Origin: Parabacteroides goldsteinii DSM 19448 = WAL 12034 | GTDB lineage: Bacteria; Bacteroidota; Bacteroidia; Bacteroidales; Tannerellaceae | Direction: 5' to 3' | Length of the DNA: 64,000 nt | NCBI RefSeq assembly: GCF_000969835.1 | Contig: NZ_KQ033912.1 | Location: 496,001 to 560,000, forward strand | Shown: piece by piece, positions 26,039 through 33,569 of the stretch | How positions within the stretch are numbered: position 1 is the stretch's first letter | How the letters are laid out: every line of letters begins with the position of its first letter | The notes under the pieces: model-generated | Databases searched by the model: none | The model's input: the letters and a program-made list of their open reading frames with translations, nothing else | What the model was told of the DNA's origin: nothing | Position numbers and translations under genes: made by a program

Positions 26039-27406
26039 TCAGACTGGTTTTGAAAATGATTTATTGGAATGAAGCATCAGTTTATCCAGCGAAGCGGCAA
26101 CGTTACGGACAAAGAGAGCTCCGCCGGAAGTCATACGGATATGATTGTCGTCATACTCGATCAGGCCGTCGGCGGCAAATTCATTCAGACGATTGTCATT
26201 ATAGGCAGTTGCCGATTTTACCTCTTCCGCAGACAGGGAGAAACGAGCGGCCATCTCCTGCCAGTCCAGAGAATAGTTACACATCAGCGTTTCGATCACC
26301 TCACGGGTAATCTGTTCGTCCCGGCTCAACTCATATCCTTTCGATACGGCAAACGTATCGTTTTCGATCCGTTCCATATATTGATTAATGTCCTTGCTGT
26401 TCTGGGTATAGGCGGTATTCAGCTGGCTGATTCCGGTCACACCGAAAGCATACACCTGTCCGGTTGTACGGCGGGTACAATATCCCTGGAAGTTACGATG
26501 CAAACGGCCGTTCTTCAACGCCGTATACAATTCATCGTCCTGCCGGACAAAATGGTCCAGGCCGATCGTCTTGTAACCGGCTGTTGACAAAAGTTTCTTT
26601 GCCGATTCATACATGCGGCTTTTCTCCTCACTGGGCGGCAAACCGGCTTTTTCCAGGATAAGTTGCTGTTTGTTCACCCAAGGGACATGGGCATACGAGA
26701 AAGTAACCAGGCGGTCAGGACACAGAACTGCCGCCCGCGTAATGGTTTCCGCAAAACTTTCGGCCGTCTGGAACGGCAAGCCGTAGATAAAGTCCATATT
26801 GATGCGCGCCCCTTTGCTACGGAGAATCTGAAAGATCATCTCCGCCGGCAACAACGACGGGCGGCGGTTGACCGTCTTCAACACCTTTTCATTGAAATCC
26901 TGCACACCGAGGCTGAAGCGATTGAAACCCGCCTCCGTCAACGACTGCCAAGACTCTTCATCCAGATACCCGGGATGGCACTCAACGGCTATTTCGGGCT
27001 GGTCGATCGTTTCGAAGCCTGCCAACAAATGCTCGTTCAGTTCTCTCAGATAATACACAGGCATGGATGTCGGACTTCCCCCGCCATAATGTATCTGGGA
27101 AATCTTCCGTCCGGGAGCCAGCCGCGTCTTTACCAGTTCTATTTCCCTGTGCAACGCTGAGAAATAACGTTCTATCACGCCCCGCTTCATCATCGGGAAT
27201 GAATTACACCCGCAATAATGGCAAAGATGGCGGCAGAACGGGATATGCACATAAAAAGAGATGTGTTCGGGCCGTGCCGTATTGGATGCCTCTATGGCCG
27301 ATTCGTATTCCTTATTGGCAAACGCTTCCGTAAAATAGTTGGCCGGCGGATAACTGGTGTATCTCGGCACCGGCACATTATATTTCTGTAATAAATCCTG
27401 TATCAT
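26039..27406 (-). CDS. hemN: Oxygen-independent coproporphyrinogen III oxidase
   Basis: Radical SAM enzyme of 455 residues converting coproporphyrinogen III to protoporphyrinogen IX. The iron-sulfur cluster motif CxxxCxxC is at Cys58, Cys62, Cys65, followed by a further Cys67 as in true HemN (FCRHLCHYCGCNSF). Other family marks are YGGGSPT and FSLGVQDFNEKVLKTVNR, with a C-terminal HemN domain (LIEYDDNHIRMTSGG). The length is close to E. coli HemN (457), which separates it from the shorter HemW. One-base gap to hemG and two-base gap to the MFS gene indicate one operon. Confidence 0.96.
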   Translation of the reverse strand: MIQDLLQKYNVPVPRYTSYPPANYFTEAFANKEYESAIEASNTARPEHISFYVHIPFCRHLCHYCGCNSFPMMKRGVIERYFSALHREIELVKTRLAPGRKISQIHYGGGSPTSMPVYYLRELNEHLLAGFETIDQPEIAVECHPGYLDEESWQSLTEAGFNRFSLGVQDFNEKVLKTVNRRPSLLPAEMIFQILRSKGARINMDFIYGLPFQTAESFAETITRAAVLCPDRLVTFSYAHVPWVNKQQLILEKAGLPPSEEKSRMYESAKKLLSTAGYKTIGLDHFVRQDDELYTALKNGRLHRNFQGYCTRRTTGQVYAFGVTGISQLNTAYTQNSKDINQYMERIENDTFAVSKGYELSRDEQITREVIETLMCNYSLDWQEMAARFSLSAEEVKSATAYNDNRLNEFAADGLIEYDDNHIRMTSGGALFVRNVAASLDKLMLHSNKSFSKPV

Positions 27407-27408
27407 AA

Positions 27409-28614
27409 TTATACTGTTTCTTTCTCTTTCCTGAATACGATCAATATATAAACCAACGACAAGGCCGCCAGGCTGACTTCAAAGAAAAACAAGCCGTGGT
27501 AGCCGGTATGATCGGCAATCTTTCCGCTCAATATCGCCATCACCATCCCGCTCAGATGGGTTATAACCGTCTGTATCGTAAAGTCCGTGCCTTCCCGTCC
27601 GAGACGAACACAATCCATCGCCGTTGTATAGACCACGATCGTCGCCATCCCATAGCTGCCCCAGAGCAGGGCAATGCCGGCATGCAAGAGTCCGAGTGTC
27701 GGAGTGACATAAGACAATCCGAGGAAATAAAGCGTGGCAAGCAGCACAAACACGGCAAACAGGATGCGTGCCCAATGCCGTCCGATGCGGCGCACGATAA
27801 AGCCCCCGACAAAAGAAAAGATGAACCCGAAAGAGGTCCCTATCACGCCACTCATCACCCCGATCTCTTTCATCGAGTATCCCAGGTCGACCAGGTAAGG
27901 CTTCAACATCGCCAGCGTACCGATCAGGCCGGAATAGTAAAGGAAAAGGAAACCGATCTGTTTCCATATATTCTTTTGGGTAAAGAAGTAAAAGACATCT
28001 GCTTTCTTCGCCCGTTCATGCGTATCTTTCGGTGCAATCTCCAGTCCGCGGTTGAACAGTAACGGCAATAAAGCAACGATCACGAACAAGGCAACGCAAG
28101 GCAACAGGCTGTTCCATCCCAGCTGTTTGAACAACAGCAGCAACACGCCTCCCCCGATCATCGAGCCGCCGAAACTGCCCATCGACTGCATGCTGTTCAC
28201 CAGGCTCTTGTCTTTCCGGCTAAAGGAAAGGACAGCCAGCGCATCGGTCGCAATATCCTGGGTGGCAGAGGCTACGAACGATACGATGATCAGGGCGATA
28301 ATGGTATAGAAATCCGTTTTAAAATCAAGGAAAGCGACGGCAAAGATCAGGACGGCATAGATCAGTTCGGACGAGAAGATCCACCGTTTATAATCGCCCG
28401 TTGTCCGGGCATGGCGATCCACCATCGGCGACCAGAGGAATTTCAGTATCCAGGGCAGCTTGATCAGTTGCAGCAAACCGATGGCTGATAAAGAAAAATT
28501 CTCCTGCCGCATCATTACCGGGATGACGGTAGAGAAAAAACTCATCGGGATAGTCTGCGCAATGTAGAGGCAGAAAAAGGTCCCGAGATTGAATATTTTA
28601 TTTTTTTGTTCCAT
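27409..28614 (-). CDS. MFS permease, AmpG/RhtX-like
   Basis: Twelve-helix inner-membrane transporter of 401 residues. The segments LKFLWSPMVDRHART, SFVASATQDIATDALAV and GREGTDFTIQTV are typical of the AmpG-related group that includes RhtX/FptX siderophore permeases. The start MEQKNKIFNLG at 28614 is preferred: an in-frame upstream TTG at 28737 only adds 41 residues read out of a 41-bp tandem repeat. It lies between two TonB receptor genes and hemN. That context suggests import of a siderophore, haem or porphyrin delivered to the periplasm by those receptors, rather than the muropeptides carried by AmpG proper. Confidence 0.8.
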   Translation of the reverse strand: MEQKNKIFNLGTFFCLYIAQTIPMSFFSTVIPVMMRQENFSLSAIGLLQLIKLPWILKFLWSPMVDRHARTTGDYKRWIFSSELIYAVLIFAVAFLDFKTDFYTIIALIIVSFVASATQDIATDALAVLSFSRKDKSLVNSMQSMGSFGGSMIGGGVLLLLFKQLGWNSLLPCVALFVIVALLPLLFNRGLEIAPKDTHERAKKADVFYFFTQKNIWKQIGFLFLYYSGLIGTLAMLKPYLVDLGYSMKEIGVMSGVIGTSFGFIFSFVGGFIVRRIGRHWARILFAVFVLLATLYFLGLSYVTPTLGLLHAGIALLWGSYGMATIVVYTTAMDCVRLGREGTDFTIQTVITHLSGMVMAILSGKIADHTGYHGLFFFEVSLAALSLVYILIVFRKEKETV

Positions 28615-28633
28615 TCGTTTTCTTTGTAATATG

Positions 28634-28828
28634 GTTTCCCATGTTGGGAAAGCACTTTTCATCCTTGTAAAGTCGTTTCCCACGTTGGGAAAGCATTTTA
28701 CACCCTTGTAAAGTCGTTTCCCAAATCGGGAAAGCATTTTACACCCTTGTAAAGTCGTTTCCCAACCTGGGAAAGCATTTTACACCCTTGCAAAGTCGTT
28801 TCCCAGATTGGGAAAGCATTTTACACCC
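28634..28828. repeat. 41-bp tandem repeat, five copies
   Basis: Units start at 28634, 28675, 28716, 28757 and 28798, exactly 41 bases apart; the last is cut short at 28828, two bases before the stop codon of the TonB receptor gene. Each unit has a perfect palindrome TTTCCCA-N3-TGGGAAA (one copy has C for T) and a second small dyad TTTAC-N6-GTAAA. The only strongly variable bases are the three in the palindrome centre (TGT, CGT, AAT, ACC, GAT). The array fills the gap between the receptor stop and the MFS gene. Confidence 0.9.
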
Positions 28829-28830
28829 GA

Positions 28831-30903
28831 TTAAAATGCCACCGCTACACTTCCTCCGATCGTGAAAGGGCGGCCCGCTTGTGCCAGACCTTTTCCCATC
28901 TCAAAATAAAAAGCGGTATATTGTGTGTTGGTGATATTCTTAGCCCAGATTGCAAAGGTAGCAAATCCTTTCGTTGCAGAAACCTTTCCGTTCAATTGTC
29001 CGTAAAAAGGTTGGGAAACAACGTTATCTTCTTTCCAATATATCCGGCCCGCACCGGTAAAGTTCGCACTGATCAGGATGCGGTCGATATGGGAACAAGG
29101 ATTTGAAATGGTATAATCAGCCCCGGCAGAGAAAGTATGCGAGGGGACCAGCGGCAGATAATTGCCCGAATAGTCATACACTTTGTCTTTCTTCTTGTCT
29201 GTATAATCCTTGAATGTGGCATGGGTAAACCCGTAATTCAACTGTACCATCAGGCCGTTTACCGGATTTCCCTGCAAGCTGACTTCTACCCCTTTGCTTT
29301 CGCTCCGCCCCGCATTGTTGAGCATGGAACCTACCGTAAGCGACTGGCTGATCTGCTGGTTTTTCCAGTCGATCCAGAAAAGAGCGATCTCGGCGCGCAG
29401 GCGGTTATCGAGGAAAGGATGCTTGCCTCCCACTTCATAATTCCAACTGCTCTCCGGCCGGAAAGAGCGGTCCTCTTCCCGTTCGAAGGAGGTGTTGAAG
29501 CCACCGGTCTTATATCCTTTCGTTACAGTGGCGTAGATAATCCCGGAAGAGGGAAACATATATTGCAAGGCAAATTTAGGTGTAACCTGGCTGAATTTAA
29601 GTTTGCTGTAAAAGGCATCCAACTCCTTACTCTCCTCCTCCGTATCTTTGAAGCTAAGATAATCGGTAGAAGCGCGTTCGTAATCATAGCGTATGCCGAT
29701 CGTTGCGGAAAGGCCGTCGACCAGCAGGTCATCGAAGGTAGACTGATGATAAAAGGCTATTCCGTAGGTGGGCGTGTCGTACAACTTACGCGAACTGTAG
29801 GCAGCCGACAGATAATCCATTATCACCGTATTATCTATTCCCTGCCAGAAACCGAAGGCGCCGAACAGCCATTTATACCGCCCGTCTGTCGTCGATTTTA
29901 TATTAAACTCTTCCGAAAACATCTTCTGTTTCTGATCCTGCCGGGCAAAATAAATACTTGCCGGAGAAAAGTCCTGGTCGATCCCCTGATGATCCGACAG
30001 GTACTGGAAAGCCGTTTTGCTGCTGAGACTGTACCCCGTACCTTTATATTCCACCGTCAGGCCGGTGGTAGACATGGCCCGTTTATAAAAACTGTAATCG
30101 TTGTAGTTGACATCGCCCGGCCGGTATGTCACCGAATCGCAGACGGCATATGGATAACCTCCCTGTCTGGAATTGTCATACGAACTCATCAGGCCGAGCG
30201 ACAACCGCTGCGTCGGCTGCCATTCCAACCGGATACGGCCGGAGCCGCTTTTCAGGTCATCCGCTTTCTTGTCGGTAAACAGATTGGTAAAATATCCGTC
30301 ATTCCTGTTATAATTGGCGGAAAGGGAGTAGCCGAACTTCTCCCCTATTTTCGCATAGCGGGAAAGGGCATACTCGCGGGCACCGTAGGTACCGTTAGAG
30401 ATCGAAGCATTCGTTCCCTGAAATTTCAAGGGGGATTTGGTATAGACATTGATGATTCCCCCCATCGTATTGCGTCCGTATAGAGTTCCCTGCGGACCGC
30501 GCAACACTTCGACACGGTCGATCTCCGCAAAATCGAAATCGAACGCCGACTTTTCAAAATAAGGGATACCGTCCACATAAAGTCCGACGGAAGGTGCATT
30601 GATCTTCGAACCGATCCCACGGATATACACAGGCGAAGTCAGCTTCGACCCATAATCTGGCATAAACAGGTTCGGGATAAAGGAACTGAACTCCTTAATT
30701 CCTGTAATATTCTTATTTTGTATGGCTGTGCCGGTAACGGAGGAAGCCGATAGCGGTTCCAGGCGCAAATCCCTGTTTTGCTTAAACGACCGGACCACCA
30801 CCTCGTTCAACTCAACCTGACGAACTTTCGTTGTATCCGGATCGTCCGCTTTAACCGCTGATGCGGACAAGCACAAACAAACAAATAAGAATAATACTTT
30901 CAT
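28831..30903 (-). CDS. TonB-dependent receptor (siderophore/haem type), paralogue A
   Basis: Outer-membrane receptor of 690 residues with a signal peptide (cleavage near VKAD). It has a TonB box-like ELNEVVVRSF, a plug with VYIRGIGS, DRVEVLRGPQGTLYGRNTMGG and a barrel ending in VAVAF. It has neither a carboxypeptidase-regulatory domain nor an associated SusD, so it is not a SusC. Overall pattern is like FyuA/pesticin-type receptors. It shares long stretches with the adjacent receptor 31030-33351 (FIPNLFMPDYGSKLTSPVYI against FVPNLYMPDYGSKMTSAIYI), so the two arose by duplication. Substrate unknown; the neighbouring permease and hemN/hemG favour a porphyrin or iron complex. Confidence 0.92.
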   Translation of the reverse strand: MKVLFLFVCLCLSASAVKADDPDTTKVRQVELNEVVVRSFKQNRDLRLEPLSASSVTGTAIQNKNITGIKEFSSFIPNLFMPDYGSKLTSPVYIRGIGSKINAPSVGLYVDGIPYFEKSAFDFDFAEIDRVEVLRGPQGTLYGRNTMGGIINVYTKSPLKFQGTNASISNGTYGAREYALSRYAKIGEKFGYSLSANYNRNDGYFTNLFTDKKADDLKSGSGRIRLEWQPTQRLSLGLMSSYDNSRQGGYPYAVCDSVTYRPGDVNYNDYSFYKRAMSTTGLTVEYKGTGYSLSSKTAFQYLSDHQGIDQDFSPASIYFARQDQKQKMFSEEFNIKSTTDGRYKWLFGAFGFWQGIDNTVIMDYLSAAYSSRKLYDTPTYGIAFYHQSTFDDLLVDGLSATIGIRYDYERASTDYLSFKDTEEESKELDAFYSKLKFSQVTPKFALQYMFPSSGIIYATVTKGYKTGGFNTSFEREEDRSFRPESSWNYEVGGKHPFLDNRLRAEIALFWIDWKNQQISQSLTVGSMLNNAGRSESKGVEVSLQGNPVNGLMVQLNYGFTHATFKDYTDKKKDKVYDYSGNYLPLVPSHTFSAGADYTISNPCSHIDRILISANFTGAGRIYWKEDNVVSQPFYGQLNGKVSATKGFATFAIWAKNITNTQYTAFYFEMGKGLAQAGRPFTIGGSVAVAF

Positions 30904-30919
30904 ATAAGTTATTTTAGAA

Positions 30920-31016
30920 AAATATGAACTATCTGCTTATAGTGACGGGAGTAACCAATTCCCCTCTCAAGAGGGGAGCCAGGTACAACCGGTCAATAAT
31001 CGGATAGTTCATATTT
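30920..31016. promoter_or_regulatory. 97-base nested inverted repeat between the TonB paralogues
   Basis: Outer arms AAATATGAACTATC (30920-30933) and GATAGTTCATATTT (31003-31016) match perfectly. Near the middle lies a second perfect hairpin, CCCCTCT / AGAGGGG with a 2-base loop (30961-30976). It fills the gap between the two receptor genes and would form in the mRNA leader of paralogue A. It could be a structured leader, an attenuator, or a small non-autonomous element. Confidence 0.6.
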
Positions 31017-31029
31017 GATAAATACTGAA

Positions 31030-33351
31030 TTAAAACGTCACAGCCACTTCCGCCCCGATCTGGAAGGGTTTGCCTTTTTGTATAAATGAATTATCGAATG
31101 ATTCGAAATAAAATGCCTGGTAGTCAGTGTCAGTCATATTGCGGCTCCATACATTCAGGTTAACAATGCCCTTACGCACTCCCACTTTGCCATTCAACAC
31201 ACCGTAAAAGTCCTGACTGATATCATTCTTTTCGGTCCAGAAAATCTTCCCGGCTCCGGCATACTGGACGGAAGCAGTAAACTGGTCGAGCCAACTGTTC
31301 CGCAACAGTTTGGTATAGTTCAATCCCAGACTGACAGTGTGGCGCGGAGTGTACGGGATGAAGTTATCCTTATAATTTATCTCCGTTTCGTTTTTATCCA
31401 ACGTCTTATAATCGCGGAAGGTAGCACGGGTGAAACCATAATTCAAATCAGCCGTCAGGCCCTCGGCAATACGGCTGCGAAGGCTTACCTCCACCCCATA
31501 ACTGTCGGCCTTGCCTCCATTGGTGATCATGCGCCCGCTTCCCCCTTTGGCAAATGTCGTCAACTGGATATCCTGAATATCCATATAAAAGAGTGTCAGT
31601 TCGGCATGCAGACGGTCCTTGATCAATTCACTGCGGATACCCATTTCATAATTCCAGCTGTGCTCCGGTTTATAGGCAGCCACCTCTTCCACCTCTGCCG
31701 GCTTCTTTGCCTGGTTGGGCATGAACTTCGACATCAGATCGTACCGGGCATATTCCTGTACCAGGTCACCAAACATCTGCACATTGTAGCCTCCCGTCTT
31801 ATACCCTTTGGCAACCGACACATACGTAAACGTACCCGGCGAACACTGATACCTCACAGACACCTTTGGCAGCACCTGCAAAAAGTCCTGCGATGTTTTA
31901 CCTTCCAATCTTGTCTCGACAGGCAGAACACCCATAGGACGTCCTCCCATCGACACACCTATCTTCATACTATCTACCGAAGAGTCGTAATTCAGCTTTG
32001 CCTTTTCATAATCCAGCCGGATACCTGCCGTTACAGACAGTCCGTCCGTAAATAAGTTGTTATAAGTGGACTGGTGGAAGACAGCAAAACCGAATGTCGG
32101 CGTTTCAAAATATCCGGGGAAATAAATCTGATTCTTATCATCACCATATACAGTCAATTGCGGAGCCTTGGGATAAGTAACCAACATCTCATCAAAGGCT
32201 TTCTGCAGAACATCTTTCAGACCATCCTCCTTAAACATCACCGGACCATCCGTTTTCAGACTATTATAAAAGCCGTATGCACCGAAGCTCCATTGATAAT
32301 TCTTCTGGTGATTCGACCGGATCGCCACCTCTTCACTCCAGGCATATTGCTTTTGCTTCTGGTTCAGTGTGAAAATAGACTTCTCCGTATAATCCTGGTC
32401 CATCTTCATATCGTCTTTCAGATACTGGTAGGCGGTGGTGGAGGACAGCAGGAATTTATCCGTTTTCCACTCATAATAAATGCTGTTATTCAGCATCCGC
32501 CGCCAATAGGTGCTGGGATCATTTATACGTACAGGCTCCACCTTTCCTGTCTCCGTGTTATATTGTCCGTAAGGGAAGGCGCCCTGGTCGACATAATCAT
32601 AATTGAATGCATATTGCAGTTTCATTGCCGGATTGATCAGCCAATCCAGTTTAAAACGTCCGCCGGCAGACTTCTCCTTATCTGCCTTCGTATCGGAATA
32701 TTCGTTCATGAAAAAACCGTCATTCCTGTCGTAGTAACCGCTAAGGGAAATACCGACATGCTCGCTCAGTTTTCGATAATGGGACGCTTTGATCTTGGAA
32801 GCACCATAGTTACCTGTCGACATCGAAAACTTTGTTCCCTGATAATTGAAGGGTGACAATGTATAAATATTCACGATTCCTCCCATCGCATTACGGCCAT
32901 ACAAAGTACCCTGCGGACCACGCAACACCTCCATGCGCTGTATATCGTTCAATTCAAAATCAAAGGTACTCTTATCCAGATACGGCACATTATCGACATA
33001 AAGTCCGATCGACTGTCCGCTGCTTCGTGCACCGATACCGCGGATATAGATAGCCGAAGTCATTTTGGAGCCGTAATCCGGCATATACAGGTTAGGAACA
33101 AACGAACTGATATCTTTCAACGCATCGATCTGGCGTCCTGATATCGCTTGGGGGGAAAGGATGGAAACAGAACCGGGCAATAACCGTAAGTCATTCGTCT
33201 CTTTTGTAGAAGATGTTATAATGACCTCATCGATATTATACGTCTTGATGGTGTCATTTTCATTTACATTCACATTTACTTCATCAGCCATCAACGGTTG
33301 TAATCCAGAGACAGCCCCTGCAATCAGAACAAACAAGTAGCGTTGTTTCAT
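31030..33351 (-). CDS. TonB-dependent receptor (siderophore/haem type), paralogue B
   Basis: Outer-membrane receptor of 773 residues with a signal peptide ending near LMADE, a TonB box region NIDEVIITSS, plug motifs IYIRGIGARSSG and MEVLRGPQGTLYGRNAMGG, and a barrel ending in VAVTF. It is longer than paralogue A mainly through insertions in barrel loops (for example around residues 355-410 and 530-565), where ligand contacts are expected. First gene of the minus-strand cluster that runs through the MFS permease, hemN and hemG. A 20-bp palindrome lies 60 bases upstream of its start. Confidence 0.93.
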   Translation of the reverse strand: MKQRYLFVLIAGAVSGLQPLMADEVNVNVNENDTIKTYNIDEVIITSSTKETNDLRLLPGSVSILSPQAISGRQIDALKDISSFVPNLYMPDYGSKMTSAIYIRGIGARSSGQSIGLYVDNVPYLDKSTFDFELNDIQRMEVLRGPQGTLYGRNAMGGIVNIYTLSPFNYQGTKFSMSTGNYGASKIKASHYRKLSEHVGISLSGYYDRNDGFFMNEYSDTKADKEKSAGGRFKLDWLINPAMKLQYAFNYDYVDQGAFPYGQYNTETGKVEPVRINDPSTYWRRMLNNSIYYEWKTDKFLLSSTTAYQYLKDDMKMDQDYTEKSIFTLNQKQKQYAWSEEVAIRSNHQKNYQWSFGAYGFYNSLKTDGPVMFKEDGLKDVLQKAFDEMLVTYPKAPQLTVYGDDKNQIYFPGYFETPTFGFAVFHQSTYNNLFTDGLSVTAGIRLDYEKAKLNYDSSVDSMKIGVSMGGRPMGVLPVETRLEGKTSQDFLQVLPKVSVRYQCSPGTFTYVSVAKGYKTGGYNVQMFGDLVQEYARYDLMSKFMPNQAKKPAEVEEVAAYKPEHSWNYEMGIRSELIKDRLHAELTLFYMDIQDIQLTTFAKGGSGRMITNGGKADSYGVEVSLRSRIAEGLTADLNYGFTRATFRDYKTLDKNETEINYKDNFIPYTPRHTVSLGLNYTKLLRNSWLDQFTASVQYAGAGKIFWTEKNDISQDFYGVLNGKVGVRKGIVNLNVWSRNMTDTDYQAFYFESFDNSFIQKGKPFQIGAEVAVTF

Positions 33352-33410
33352 CGTATTTTCACTATTAGTATATTACGATTGCAAAGGAACAGGAAAGAAA
33401 CAAGGCGATC

Positions 33411-33430
33411 AATCACTAGATGTAGTGATT
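33411..33430. promoter_or_regulatory. 20-bp palindrome upstream of the TonB/hem cluster
   Basis: AATCACTAGATGTAGTGATT: perfect 8-base arms, 4-base centre. It lies about 60 bases before the receptor ATG and just upstream of a weak minus-strand -7 candidate TTCCTTTG (33389-33382), where an activator or repressor site would be expected. Confidence 0.5.
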
Positions 33431-33569
33431 TTAACAAAGAGCCTTTGCGATCTTTTCGCGAATTCCTTTATCCTGGATAAAAGAGATGTATCACAAACTT
33501 TGTCTATTATTAAGTTTATCTAAACCATTTTGAAATCCGCCTTCTTCAGTATATAATTGAATAGGTCTG
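33431..33569 (-). pseudogene. Degraded coding remnant downstream of the OTU gene
   Basis: On the minus strand one frame reads RPIQLYTEEGGFQNGLDKLN up to a TGA near 33491 and then, in the same frame, YISFIQDKGIREKIAKALC up to a TAA at 33431-33433. The residue mix looks like protein rather than noise. It may be the original C-terminal tail of the OTU protein lost by a frameshift near 33580, or the end of another lost gene. Confidence 0.35.

Noticed and set aside
28615..28737. TTG start adding 41 residues to the MFS permease
   Set aside because: The extension is translated from the tandem repeat in shifting frames; the usual short cytosolic start of this family is MEQKNKIFNLG.
28634..28828. CRISPR array
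   Set aside because: The 41-bp units are contiguous and nearly identical along their whole length; there are no unique spacers, only three variable bases per unit, and no cas genes.
29137..30483. 448-codon open frame on the plus strand
   Set aside because: It lies wholly antisense to the TonB receptor gene 28831-30903, whose protein is clearly recognisable; the translated product shows no family pattern.
33382..33389. Promoter of the TonB/hem cluster at TTCCTTTG
   Set aside because: The first two bases of the consensus TA are not met and no clear -33 TTTG is present, so I mention it only as context for the palindrome.
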